Shown in pieces: positions 1 through 8,622 of a DNA stretch of 64,000 nucleotides (positions are counted from its first letter, which is position 1; each line of letters starts with the position of its first letter). Origin of the DNA: Micromonospora sp. MP36. Its GTDB lineage: Bacteria > Actinomycetota > Actinomycetes > Mycobacteriales > Micromonosporaceae. The stretch spans positions 62,001 through 126,000 of the forward strand of contig NZ_VSFA01000004.1 of NCBI RefSeq assembly GCF_008119785.1. Reading direction: 5' to 3'. The translations under genes were made by a program, and so were the position numbers. A model generated the notes under the pieces. The model searched no databases. It had not been told where the DNA came from and saw only the letters and a list, made by a program, of their open reading frames with translations.

Positions 1-917
1 GCCAGGTTGTTGCCGTACGTCTTGTCGCCGCCGGTGGCCACCCCGCCGAAACCGTCCTTCTGGGCGGCGAAGTCGCACGCCCGGCCCTTCGGGTGCTCAC
101 CCGAGCCGCTGGGGCGGTAGCAGGAGACGTACCGGGTGAACCCGGCCGCCTTGGCCTGCTGCAGGGCGTGCAGCGTACGCGGGGTGATGCAGCCGTCGGC
201 CGGCGTCGGGTCGCTTACGCTGCACGACTCCGGCGGCCAGGAGCCGTCGGCGTTGCGCGGCGCGGGGGTGGCGTTCGCCCGGGACGTGCCCTGCACGCTG
301 CCGCCGGCGGTGCCGGTGGCCCGGTTGTTCGCCACCTTCAGCGCGCGTTCCGCCTGGTCCTTGCGCTTGGCCATCACCGCGACCTGCTTGCGCTGTTCCT
401 GGATCTCGCGGTTGAGCGCGGCCTGGGTGCGGGTGGCCTGATCCCGGGTGTCGATCAGGTCACGCAGCGCGCGGTCCTCGTGCGCGGCGACCTGCTGCAG
501 GGTGAGCGCCCGGTCCATGAAGCCCTCGGGGTTGCTGCTGCCGAGCAGCGCCGCGGCGGTGCCGAGCCGTCCGGTCCGGTACGCCAACCCGGCGATCTCG
601 CCCACCTTGGCGTCGCGTACGCCCAGCTCCGCGTTGATCGTCTTGAGTTGGGCGGTGAGCTGCTGCTGCCGGCTCACCGACCGGTTCAACGCCGCCCGCG
701 CCTCCAGCCAGCCCTTGCTGGCCGCGTCGAGCTGGGCGCGCAGCGCCGGCGTGCCGCCCTCGTCGTCGCCGGGCGCGGCGGCGAGCAGGCCGGTCGGGGG
801 AGCCGCCGAGGCGGGGGAGACCGGCGCGGTCGCGACGCCGAGGGCGAGGGCGAGCGCCGCGACGAGCAGGGCCGCCAACCGGGCGGCCGTCCGTCGTACA
901 GGTGCCACTGCTGGCAT
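1..917 (-). CDS. Secreted coiled-coil cell-wall protein, VldE-like C-terminus (partial)
   Basis: The C-terminus runs off the left edge; about 305 residues are visible. An N-terminal signal peptide (Arg-rich start, Leu/Ala/Val core, cleavage after about residue 39) is followed by a Gln/Arg/Lys-rich coiled coil (about 55-205), a Pro/Ala linker and a C-terminal domain with the motif SGEHPKGRACDF. That motif resembles the ARB_07466/VldE-like (M15-type) fold seen in actinobacterial envelope proteins. I chose ATG 917 because the upstream ATG at 923 is followed directly by an in-frame stop, and GGAAGGA sits 7 nt before 917. It probably acts in peptidoglycan remodelling outside the cell. Placement under a c-di-AMP riboswitch fits that role, since such riboswitches often control wall-hydrolase genes in actinomycetes. 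The enzymatic activity is inferred. Confidence 0.8.
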   Translation of the reverse strand, partial: MPAVAPVRRTAARLAALLVAALALALGVATAPVSPASAAPPTGLLAAAPGDDEGGTPALRAQLDAASKGWLEARAALNRSVSRQQQLTAQLKTINAELGVRDAKVGEIAGLAYRTGRLGTAAALLGSSNPEGFMDRALTLQQVAAHEDRALRDLIDTRDQATRTQAALNREIQEQRKQVAVMAKRKDQAERALKVANNRATGTAGGSVQGTSRANATPAPRNADGSWPPESCSVSDPTPADGCITPRTLHALQQAKAAGFTRYVSCYRPSGSGEHPKGRACDFAAQKDGFGGVATGGDKTYGNNL

Positions 918-929
918 TCACATGTCCTT

Positions 930-1048
930 CCGTCAACCGCCGACCGGGTTAGCTGACGGGTTCGGGACGGAAGATCCCTACCGCTGACGCGGATGCACCC
1001 CAGGTACGTGGTTCCCCGGCTCGCCGTGCTGCGGCGATTAGGCGACGG
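930..1048 (-). promoter_or_regulatory. ydaO/yuaA-type c-di-AMP riboswitch
   Basis: Read on the minus strand, this leader contains the conserved blocks of the actinobacterial ydaO aptamer: GAGCCGGGGAACC, GGGGTGCATCC, TAGGGATCTTCCGTCCCGA and ACCCGTCAGCTAACCCGG, in that order. The outer stem can form between CCGTC (1048-1044) and GACGG (934-930). In this class c-di-AMP binding normally turns expression off. The 3' strand of the outer stem lies directly against the Shine-Dalgarno (930-925) of the cell-wall gene, leaving no room for a separate terminator hairpin. Assignment is by consensus match; no covariance model was run. Confidence 0.9.
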
Positions 1049-1198
1049 CCACCACGGGCGCCGCAGGAGCGCCGCCCGGCGGAGGCCGCGACCGAGCCTA
1101 CCGGCGCTGCCTCGACCCGTCCCCGGTGGCGGTGATCGAAAATCGGGCATAAGCCGGCATTAGTGGCAACAGCCACTTGAATTTAAGGTTGTCCTCAA

Positions 1199-2119
1199 TT
1201 ACCACTCAACGGTGCCGCAGGCACCGGGTGACGCCCCGGGTTCGATCTGCAACGTGGCGTGATCGATCCGGAAGTCCTCGTGCAGCGCGGCCCGCGCGGC
1301 GGCGAGCACCTCGCCCACCTCGGTGCCGGGGGTCGTGGTGAGGTGCGCCGAGGCCACGTCCATGCCGGAGGTGAGCGTCCAGACGTGCAGGTCGTGCACC
1401 TCGGCGACGCCGGGCACCGCGGCCAGCCGGTCGTGCACCGCGGTCACCTGCAGGTGCTCCGGGGCGGCCTGCACCAGGATGCGGACCGCGGCCCGACCGA
1501 GCCGCCAGGTGCGCGGCAGGATGAACAGCCCGATCGCCACGGCGACCAGCGGGTCCGCCCACCACCACCGGGTGAACGTGATGACCAGGGCGGCGGCGAT
1601 CACCCCGAGCGAGCCGAGCAGGTCGCCGAGCACCTCCAGGTACGCCCCCTGCAGGTTGATGCTCTCCTGCGCCCCGCTGCGCAGCAGCGCGAACGCGGCC
1701 AGGTTGGCGAGCAGGCCGAGCACCGCCACGGCGAGCATCGGTCCGGCGAGGACCTCCGGTGGCTCGCCGAACCGGCGGACGGCCTCGACGAGCACGTACG
1801 CAGCGACCGCGCCGAGCAGCACCGCGTTGGCGAGGGCGGCCAGCACCTCCAGCCGGTAGAGCCCGAAGGTGCGCTGCGGGTCGGTGTCGGCGCGCCGGGT
1901 GGCGGTGATCGCGGCGAGGGCCATGCCGATGCCGAGGACGTCGGTGAACATGTGCCCGGCGTCGGAGAGCAGGGCCAGCGAACCGGTCGCGAAGGCGGTC
2001 ACCGCCTCGACCAGCATCAGAGCGCTGAGCAGCGCGAAAGCGGCCCAGAGTCGGCCCCGGTGGCGGTGCGCGGCGTTGGCCACCGTGCCGCTGTGGTCAT
2101 GACCTGCGCCCACGCCCAC
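1199..2119 (-). CDS. Cation diffusion facilitator (Zn/Co/Cd efflux)
   Basis: This 306-residue protein is a typical CDF exporter that moves divalent metal out of the cytoplasm in exchange for protons. Visible features are a His-rich N-terminus (HDHS and HRHRG), about six membrane helices, the helix II metal site DAGHMFTD, the helix V region WWADPLVA, and a C-terminal cytoplasmic ferredoxin-like domain carrying HDLHVWTLTSG, a usual site for dimer-interface metals. The length is normal for the CzcD branch. The start is GTG 2119. A dyad-symmetric element lies 40 bp upstream and may bind a metal sensor, but no sensor gene is adjacent. Metal specificity cannot be read from sequence alone. Confidence 0.9.
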   Translation of the reverse strand: MGVGAGHDHSGTVANAAHRHRGRLWAAFALLSALMLVEAVTAFATGSLALLSDAGHMFTDVLGIGMALAAITATRRADTDPQRTFGLYRLEVLAALANAVLLGAVAAYVLVEAVRRFGEPPEVLAGPMLAVAVLGLLANLAAFALLRSGAQESINLQGAYLEVLGDLLGSLGVIAAALVITFTRWWWADPLVAVAIGLFILPRTWRLGRAAVRILVQAAPEHLQVTAVHDRLAAVPGVAEVHDLHVWTLTSGMDVASAHLTTTPGTEVGEVLAAARAALHEDFRIDHATLQIEPGASPGACGTVEW

Positions 2120-2159
2120 ACCCTTTCGTCCCGCACCCCGGCCAGGCCCAATCTATGCT

Positions 2160-2181
2160 CACATCGCTATATATGCAAGTG
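2160..2181. promoter_or_regulatory. AT-rich dyad upstream of the CDF exporter
   Basis: An imperfect inverted repeat with CAC and GTG ends around a TATATA centre, conspicuously AT-rich for this genome. It lies 40 bp before the CDF start, where ArsR/SmtB-type or Zur-type operators are often found. It could equally contain the promoter -10 box. The regulator is unknown. Confidence 0.35.
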
Positions 2182-2278
2182 ATCGGCGGCGCGGTGCCAC
2201 TACGACGCCTTCAGCCCGGCGCGTCTTTCCCCGCGCGGCGACCTGAAGCCGTCGCTGGAGTCGTCGCTGGGGCCGTCG

Positions 2279-4396
2279 TCAGCCGACCGGGTCGAGCGTG
2301 GTGAGGCGCTGGGTCGCCCGGGAGAGCGCCACGTAGAGCGTCCGGACCCCGGACCCCGGATCGGCCCGGATCTCGCTCGGCGCCACCAGCACCACGCCGT
2401 CGTACTCCATGCCCTTGGCCTGGAGGCTGGTCACCACCTGGAGTCGGCCGCCGCCGAGTTCGCCCAGCCAGCCGGCCACCTCGTCCCGGCGCAGCACCGG
2501 CGTGATCACGCCGACCGTCCCCTCCACCTCGGCCAGCAGCGTGCGGGCGGCCGCCACGGTGGCCGGGGCCAGTTCGGCGGGCGGCACCGTCAGCTCGACC
2601 GGTTCGACGCCGGTGGTACGGACGGCGGTGGGCAGCGGCAGGTCCGGGTAGAGCCGGCGGATCTCCGCCGCCGCCACCGCGAAGATCTCCGCCGAGTTGC
2701 GGTAGTTGGTGGTGAGTTCGTAGCGGTGCCGGCGCCGCCGCCCCAGCGCCTGGTCCCGGGCCCGGGTCAGTTCCTCCGGGTCGCCGGTCCAGGCAGTCTG
2801 GGCCGGGTCGCCCACCACGGTCCAGGAGGCCAGCCGGCCCCGCCGGCCGATCATCCGCCACTGCATCGGGGAGACGTCCTGCGACTCATCGACCACCACG
2901 TGGGCGTAGTCGCGGTAGTCCTCCGGGCGCTCGCGGGCCGCCGCCCGGGCCGCCCGCTGCCGGTCGGCGAACGTGCTCAGCTCCCGGACGCCCCCGGCGA
3001 GCTGGAACGGGTCGCGCTTCGGCTTCGCCCGCTGCACCGGCTTGCCGAGCAGCGCGTCCAGCTCGTCCAGCAGGGCGATGTCGGCGATGGTCAGCCCGGC
3101 CCGGTCCAGCGTCCGGTACGCCTCGGTGAGCAGCCGGATCTCGGCCCCGGACAGGATGCCGCCCGCGTACCGGCGCAGCCGCTCCGGGCGGGCCAGCCAA
3201 CCGAGCACGTGTCGCGGGTGCAGACGGGGCCACCAGGCCTTCAGGAACTCGCGGAACTCCGGCCGGTCGATGATCTCGTCCTCGAACGCGGGCTGCTCCG
3301 GCAGCCGGCCGATCCGCAGCCGGCGGGCCTGCGCGTACAGGGCGGCGAGGACGCCGTCGAACCCGGCCCGGCGCACCTCGTTGCGCCGCGCGCCGCGGGG
3401 CAGCGCCCGGTCCCGGATCGCGTCCAACTCGGCCCGCTGCAGGCGGAGCAGTTCGCCCCGGTAGAGCAGGCGCAGCTCGGTGGGGGAGTCCGGCACGGCG
3501 TCCCGGACCGCGCGTTCCAACACCCGGCGCATCCGCAGTGACCCCTTGACCGCCGCCACCTCCGGCGGATCGGTACGCGTCGCCGACATGCCGGGGAAGA
3601 GCGAGCCGAGCGAGTGCAGGGTGGCGGTCTCCTCGCCGAGCGAGGGCAGCACCGAGGCGATGTACTCGACGAACACGCTGGACGGGCCGACCACCAGGAT
3701 GCCGCCGCCGGCGTACCGGGCCCGGTCGGAGTAGAGCAGGTACGCGGCCCGGTGCAGGGCCACCGCGGTCTTGCCGGTGCCCGGACCGCCGGAGACGATC
3801 GTGACGCCCGAGCCGGGGGAGCGGATCGCCTCGTCCTGCTCGCGCTGGATGGTGGCGACGATGTCCCGCATGCCTCGCCCGGTGGCCCGGGACAGTGTGG
3901 CCAGCAGCGCGCCGTCGCCGACCACCGCCAGATCCGGCGGCGCCGCCTCCGGGTCCAGCAGGTCGTCCTCGATCCGGGTGACCTTCTCCGCCGACGACTG
4001 GATGGTGCGCCGGCGGACCACCCCCATCGGCTCGGCCGGGGTGGCCCGGTAGAAGGCGGCGGCGGCCGGCGCCCGCCAGTCCACCACCAGCGTCTCGGCG
4101 TTCTGCCCGCGGATGCCGAGCCGTCCCACGTGCAGCACCTGCCCGCTGCGCAGGTCCAGCCGGCCGAAGACCAGCCCCTCGTGCTCGGCGTCCAGCACGT
4201 GCCGCCGCTGGGCGGCGTGGAAGACCATCGCGTCCCGTTCCACCAGCGCGCCGAAGTTGCCGACCCGGGCCAGCCGGTAGCCCTCCCGCTCGGCGTCGGC
4301 CGCCGACCGGCGCAGCTCCGCCAGCCGGGCGTACACCCGGTCGAGATGCCGCTGTTCGACGGCGATCTCCCGTTCCAGGGTGGTCTGGTCGCTCAC
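2279..4396 (-). CDS. helD: HelD-type superfamily 1 helicase (RNA polymerase-associated)
   Basis: At 705 residues this is a UvrD/Rep-like superfamily 1 ATPase of the HelD class, which removes stalled RNA polymerase from DNA and recycles it. The N-terminus is a charged antiparallel coiled coil (about residues 3-55), the arm that enters the polymerase channel in HelD structures. Walker A is GGPGTGKTAVALHR (about 200-215), the Walker B region is VVVDESQDVSPMQW (about 505-518), and the C-terminal helicase motif GMEYDGVVLV and TLYVALSRAT follow. I chose GTG 4396 because AGGAG lies 8 nt upstream; reading from the first in-frame start at 4570 would add 58 Pro/Arg/Gly-rich residues with no homology features. 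It is transcribed alone or after the hydrolase upstream. Confidence 0.88.
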   Translation of the reverse strand: MSDQTTLEREIAVEQRHLDRVYARLAELRRSAADAEREGYRLARVGNFGALVERDAMVFHAAQRRHVLDAEHEGLVFGRLDLRSGQVLHVGRLGIRGQNAETLVVDWRAPAAAAFYRATPAEPMGVVRRRTIQSSAEKVTRIEDDLLDPEAAPPDLAVVGDGALLATLSRATGRGMRDIVATIQREQDEAIRSPGSGVTIVSGGPGTGKTAVALHRAAYLLYSDRARYAGGGILVVGPSSVFVEYIASVLPSLGEETATLHSLGSLFPGMSATRTDPPEVAAVKGSLRMRRVLERAVRDAVPDSPTELRLLYRGELLRLQRAELDAIRDRALPRGARRNEVRRAGFDGVLAALYAQARRLRIGRLPEQPAFEDEIIDRPEFREFLKAWWPRLHPRHVLGWLARPERLRRYAGGILSGAEIRLLTEAYRTLDRAGLTIADIALLDELDALLGKPVQRAKPKRDPFQLAGGVRELSTFADRQRAARAAARERPEDYRDYAHVVVDESQDVSPMQWRMIGRRGRLASWTVVGDPAQTAWTGDPEELTRARDQALGRRRRHRYELTTNYRNSAEIFAVAAAEIRRLYPDLPLPTAVRTTGVEPVELTVPPAELAPATVAAARTLLAEVEGTVGVITPVLRRDEVAGWLGELGGGRLQVVTSLQAKGMEYDGVVLVAPSEIRADPGSGVRTLYVALSRATQRLTTLDPVG

Positions 4397-4538
4397 GGCG
4401 GGGGCTCCTGTGGTCACGCGGCGGGCACGGCGGGCTGAATGAGGGTACGGGCCGCCGTCCCGGCCGTTGTCGCGGCCATGCCGGTGCCCGGCACCCGGGC
4501 GTCCCGGTTGCCCGTTATCCGGGCGTTCCCACCCCTGG

Positions 4539-5501
4539 TCAGGCCGCTTCCAGGGCGAGCCCGGCGCCACCGGGCGGCACCGGCCGGGCGGCCGGCGGCA
4601 CCGGGCGGGCCAGCGCCTGGTGCAGCACCGCCGCGAGGGCGGTGTTCACCGCGTCGGGGCGTTCCAGCATCAGCATGTGACCGGCGCCGGGGCACACCGT
4701 CAGCTCGGTGGTGGGCAGCGCCGCGGCGATGGACTCGGCGCACGGCGGCGGGGTGAGCCGGTCCCGGTCCCCTACCAGCGCGGCGGCCGGCACCCGGCCG
4801 AGCGCGGCCAGGGTGTCCAGCCGGTGCTGGGCGCCGATCGAGGCGCGGAAGCCGCCGATCGAGCGGAGCGAGGCGTGTGCCACCGCCGAGGTGACCAGCC
4901 GGATGTCGGCCGGGTCGCAGCGGTCGCCGAAGAGCATCCAGCGGATGCTCGGGCGCAACGCGCGGAGCAGGGCGTGCGGCGGACGCCACGAGCCGCAGCG
5001 GGCGAGCACTCCGGCCCCGGTGGTCTCGGCGAGCCGGATCAACCGGGCGATCCGGGGCGAGAGTCCGTAGCCGGTGTGGGTGTGCCCCTCGGCGGTGGTC
5101 GACACGAAGACCAGCCCGGCGGTCCGGGCGGCGAAGTGCGCGGGGTGGCGGTGGGCGTACTCCATCACCGTCATCCCGCCCATCGAGTGCCCGACCAGGA
5201 CGACCTTCCCGTGCGGGACGATCTCCTCGAGCACCGCGGCCAGGTCGTCGCCGAGCTGGGCCAGGGTGGCCGTGCGCAGCGTCATGCAGCTCGACCGGCC
5301 ATGCCCGCGGGCGTCGTAGGTGACCACCCGGACCCGGTCGCCGAACCGCGCCCGCAGTTCGCCGAGCTGCCGGTGCCAGCTGCGCCCGTCCAGCGTCCAG
5401 CCGTGCAGCAGGACCGCGGTGACCTCCGCGTCGACCGGCCCGGTCGCCGTCACGTGCAGCCGTACGCCGTCGGACAGCCGTACCTCCAGGTGCTCCGGCA
5501 T
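4539..5501 (-). CDS. Alpha/beta hydrolase
   Basis: A 320-residue alpha/beta-fold hydrolase. The oxyanion region is LLHGWTLDGRSW, the nucleophile elbow is GHSMGG (Ser near residue 103), and the catalytic His lies in PGAGHMLM near the C-terminus. There is no signal peptide, so it is cytoplasmic. The C-terminus ends in a Pro/Ala-rich tail. The start is ATG 5501 because GGGGAGG is spaced 5 nt from it; an in-frame GTG two codons earlier lies inside that Shine-Dalgarno. The substrate is unknown; the family spans esterases, haloperoxidase-like proteins and C-C hydrolases. It reads in the same direction as helD, 142 bp away, and its regulation is not evident. Confidence 0.85.
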   Translation of the reverse strand: MPEHLEVRLSDGVRLHVTATGPVDAEVTAVLLHGWTLDGRSWHRQLGELRARFGDRVRVVTYDARGHGRSSCMTLRTATLAQLGDDLAAVLEEIVPHGKVVLVGHSMGGMTVMEYAHRHPAHFAARTAGLVFVSTTAEGHTHTGYGLSPRIARLIRLAETTGAGVLARCGSWRPPHALLRALRPSIRWMLFGDRCDPADIRLVTSAVAHASLRSIGGFRASIGAQHRLDTLAALGRVPAAALVGDRDRLTPPPCAESIAAALPTTELTVCPGAGHMLMLERPDAVNTALAAVLHQALARPVPPAARPVPPGGAGLALEAA

Positions 5502-5650
5502 GTCCACCTCCCCGGGCCGGCCGATGTCTGCGCACCGGCGTAACCCGGCGGTAACAACCGGCTACCCGCCATGACAGCACGCCAACCGTGCCACGGAGAA
5601 GATTCCCGTCCACCCCGCGCACGATCGGATCAGCGACCAGGCTCACCGAC

Positions 5651-5679
5651 TTGATTAGGAATCATCAGTGATCATAGAT
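5651..5679 (+). promoter_or_regulatory. Candidate sigma-70-like promoter upstream of the tnpB remnant
   Basis: TTGATT and ATAGAT are separated by 17 bp in a locally AT-rich patch. It points into the TnpB remnant. Before the element inserted, it could have served the carbonic anhydrase now 1.5 kb away. No transcript evidence exists. Confidence 0.35.
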
Positions 5680-5775
5680 TGGCCGTGTGGAACCTCCCCG
5701 ACTCTTAAAAGCCGCGCAGCGTTTCGGTGTACCCCTGTGACGCTAGGTGTGTGGGTTGACTCGGGAGAGATTCAG

Positions 5776-7183
5776 GTGACGCGGGTCGGGCGTAAGTGCT
5801 GGTTGTCCGGCATCGGTGTTGTCGAGGCGATGGCTTGGTGAGCGGGAAGGTGCCGCTGGGCGAAGGCGAGACGTTCCGCACCGCTTGTGCCCGCGCCGTG
5901 CTGCGGACAGGCGTGGACGAGGGGACCGGTGAGGTCCTGTCGCAGGCCGTGCTTGCGCAACGTATCGGCTGGTGCGCCGACCTGGTGGCGGGGATGGTCT
6001 CCGACCTGTTGGCGGAGCGCTGGAATCCCGCGGATGTGGACGTGCTCGCCTCCGGCGTGGACGCCAGCGATCGGAAGCTTGGGGCTTGACCCCTGATCCT
6101 GGACACGGGGTTTATGCGGCCGGGGCCAGCGTAGCTGGCGTTGGTCGCCTGCACGAGGGCGGGCGGATCACCGCGTTGGGGGCGGGTGGCCAGTTCCGGG
6201 CCGCCGGCATCCTCGCGAAACAGCACCGCCTCCGGCGGCTGTCAGAGCGGTTGCACGCCAAAGCCGACCACTACCAACGCCTCGCCGGCCGTGACGAGCG
6301 GCATCACCTCGTCGGCAAACTGGCGGTCCTGCGCGCCGAGATCCGCCACGTCTCCGACAGCCGGACGAACCTGAACGTCGCGCTTGCGTGGGCCGCCGCC
6401 AGATGGGCCGTGGACCAGGCGATCGCCGCCGCGGCGAGCGTGATCTATGTGGAAGACCTGCGGTCGTTGGAAGCCAAGGGCATGGGCGCCACCCTGAACA
6501 CGCGCCTGTCGCAGCAGGTCCGTGGGCAGATCGTCGACCGGATGCGGCACCTCGCCGCCGAGGCGGGTATCGCCGTGGTCACCGTCCCCGCCCGGAACAC
6601 CTCGAAGCATTGCCCGCAGTGCCTGACTCCGCTGCGGCACTGTAAGGCTCCCGACAAGCCCACGGTGCCGGGTTGGAAGTGGGCTGTCTGTCTCCACCAG
6701 TCCTGCCGGTGGCAGGGCGACCGTGACCAGGGTGCCTGGCGGCGGATCGCCGCCCGCGGCCTGAGCCATCAGGCCAAGACCGTCATCGACAAGGCCAGCG
6801 GGCACATGGTGATCCGCGCCGTGGTCGACAAACTCGAAGCCGCAGCAGTCATCACGAAGACCTGCCGGGGGGACCGGTCGAAGACCGGTCCCACCCGGCG
6901 CAAGGCATCACGCCCCGCGCCCAGGCGACGCAGGGCACCCTCCCCCACCCGGCCTCACGGCTCGGCGGGTAAGCGTCCGGAGGGACACGCACCAACGGAC
7001 CGGCTGAGGCTGCCCCGCGCAGCCCACCGACACCAGGGCGTGAACACGATCAGCACACCCACCACCGGCCACCGGCCACGCGGAGCCGCGTTGGGCGCAG
7101 GATTCCACTTCCACGCCCACGCGTCCCCACCACGGTGGGAAACGATCCCGGAAACTCAATCCGACTCAGGATCACTAAGCTGA
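5776..7183 (+). pseudogene. tnpB: Degenerate TnpB (IS200/IS605 OrfB-like) gene
   Basis: This is a broken RNA-guided nuclease of the TnpB family. The original start is probably GTG 5776, with GGGAG upstream. The frame stops at 5839-5841, and coding continues one frame over from about 5838 to the stop at 6089, as if one base had been lost near 5836. The third segment, from about 6120 in another frame, carries the second half of the protein. RuvC-II is IYVEDLRSLEAKG (Glu in the ED pair), the zinc ribbon is CPQC then CLHQSC, and RuvC-III is WQGDRDQGAWRRI. No RuvC-I aspartate motif (normally GVDxG) is present, so an internal deletion removed it. The last roughly 105 codons (from about 6869) are Arg/Pro-rich and probably mark the right end and guide-RNA region rather than protein. 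No tnpA is present. It is inactive as a nuclease. Confidence 0.78.
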
Positions 7184-7201
7184 TCAGGGACGCTGGAAGG
7201 C

Positions 7202-7822
7202 ATGCCGCCGACACCGGCCGCCGGAACGGCCCGGACGCCGCGTACCGCCCTGGCCGAGCTGCTGGCCGGCAACCGCCGGTTCGTCAGCGGGCAGCCGGTG
7301 CACGGCCACGACGTCACCGCCGCAGCGGCCGTCGCCTCCGGCGGCCAGCAGCCCTACGCGGTGGTGCTGGGGTGCATCGACTCGCGAGTGCCGTTGGAGG
7401 CGATCTTCGACCAGACCTTCGGCTCGATCTGTGTGATCCGCACCGGGGCACACGTGCTGGACCACGCGGTGCGCGGCTCCATCGAGTACGTGGTGGGGCA
7501 GCTCGACGTGCCGCTGGTGATGGTGCTCGGGCACGAGCGGTGCGGGGCGGTCGGCTCGGCGGTGGAGGCGCTGCGCGCCGGCGAGCGGCCGGGCGGCTCG
7601 CTGGCATACCTGGTGGACCAGATCGCCCCGGCGGTCCTCGAGGTCGGCGCGGACGACCCGTCCGCCCACCCGCTGGCCGTGCGCCGGCACGTCCGGCGCA
7701 CGGTGGCCACGCTGCGCGCCGACGACCTGCTGGCCGGCCCGGTCGCGGCCGGGCGGGTCGCGGTGGTCGGCGCCCTCTACGACCTGGCCACCGGCGACGT
7801 CGCCCTGCTGCCCGAGGAGTAA
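7202..7822 (+). CDS. Beta-class carbonic anhydrase
   Basis: This 206-residue enzyme interconverts CO2 and bicarbonate in the cytoplasm. Zinc ligands are visible as Cys58 in GCIDSR, with the Asp60/Arg62 dyad, and His109 and Cys112 in LGHERCGA, which matches the beta-class pattern. The length is normal. The start ATG 7202 has GGAAGG only one base before it, a poor spacing, so the true start could differ slightly. The gene begins 18 bp after the end of the TnpB remnant, so its native promoter has probably been displaced or replaced. It ends before a strong bidirectional terminator shared with the convergent small gene. Confidence 0.9.
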   Translation: MPPTPAAGTARTPRTALAELLAGNRRFVSGQPVHGHDVTAAAAVASGGQQPYAVVLGCIDSRVPLEAIFDQTFGSICVIRTGAHVLDHAVRGSIEYVVGQLDVPLVMVLGHERCGAVGSAVEALRAGERPGGSLAYLVDQIAPAVLEVGADDPSAHPLAVRRHVRRTVATLRADDLLAGPVAAGRVAVVGALYDLATGDVALLPEE

Positions 7823-7914
7823 GGAAGGGCCGCCGGCTGACCCGCCGGCCGCCCGCGCCGGGCCAGCCGCCCGCGCCGGGCCAGCCGCCGGCCCGCGCCA
7901 GGGCCTGGAGACGA

Positions 7915-7949
7915 CGAACCGCCCGCCGGGTGATCCGGCGGGCGGTTCG
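7915..7949. terminator. Bidirectional intrinsic terminator hairpin
   Basis: A perfect 15-bp stem (CGAACCGCCCGCCGG with its complement) and a 5-nt loop between the convergent carbonic anhydrase gene and the small minus-strand gene ending at 7970. There is no U-tract, as is usual for actinomycete hairpin terminators. Confidence 0.8.
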
Positions 7950-7969
7950 TGGTGTCGCGGTTGCGGGAC

Positions 7970-8299
7970 TCAGCCCTCGAAGACACCGGCCTCGACGAGA
8001 CGCTTCTCGGTCTTGTCCCAGCCGTGCTCGGGGTGGGCGGCCGCGAGGCTGTTGATCTCGGCGCGGACCTTGGCGGCGTGGCCGGCGGCGGCCAGCGCCC
8101 GGATCTCCTCGACGAAGGCCTCGGAGTCGGTGCGCAGGTGCGCGGTCTTGCCGTTGGTCAGGTTGCGCACGTAGGCGTGCTTGCCGCCGTTGAGCGGGAT
8201 GAGGTACTTGAACTCGCCCAGCACGCTGAGGGCGCCACCCTGGCCAGCCTGGCCGGCCCGGACTGAGGCGCGCGCGGTCTTAGAGGTGTTGCTCGCCAC
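7970..8299 (-). CDS. Small conserved-looking basic protein of unknown function
   Basis: I do not recognise this 109-residue protein. The start GTG 8299 is set by AAGGAG 7 nt upstream; the reading frame stays open further upstream but that part has no coding character. The first 25 residues are Ser/Ala/Gly-rich and basic. The remainder is a compact mixed alpha/beta sequence with [18 protein letters not shown] and a Lys/Glu-rich C-terminal helix ending in EAGVFEG. There is no signal peptide or membrane segment. It sits alone with a leader of more than 100 nt and its own terminator, suggesting independent regulation. Confidence 0.7.
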   Translation of the reverse strand: MASNTSKTARASVRAGQAGQGGALSVLGEFKYLIPLNGGKHAYVRNLTNGKTAHLRTDSEAFVEEIRALAAAGHAAKVRAEINSLAAAHPEHGWDKTEKRLVEAGVFEG

Positions 8300-8622
8300 G
8301 GAGGTACTCCTTGCAGACGTACGGGAGGACTGAAACGTCCGGGGGCTGTTGCGGGTGATGCCCGGTTGAGCCTCGGCCCGCGAAGATGTGCGGCGGCACA
8401 AAACCGCCCACAGAACTGTACACGACCTCGATGCCTGGCTGGTCATCGCGCCGTCAGGAGGGTCAACCGGGTTAGCCGCCCGGGTATTTCCGCCATCCCG
8501 GCCCGGCGAATTTTCCGATTCGCTGGCGCACCATCCGTCACACCGGTCATCATGTGTTGCGGATACCACTCGGGTGAACGAGGTCGTAGGGGAAGACGCA
8601 CCTCGCTCTCCGGGAGGTCACC
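8300..8622. other. Divergent intergenic region
   Basis: This stretch separates two outward-facing genes and must hold both promoters. It contains a somewhat AT-richer patch around 8500-8525 and the Shine-Dalgarno of the DUF3145 gene (GGGAGG near 8610). I see no convincing -10/-35 pair, no hidden gene and no clear inverted repeat. Confidence 0.5.

Noticed and set aside
5838..6089. An independent 84-residue gene
   Set aside because: It joins the upstream GTG 5776 segment by one missing base and the downstream TnpB half, so it is better read as a piece of the broken tnpB.
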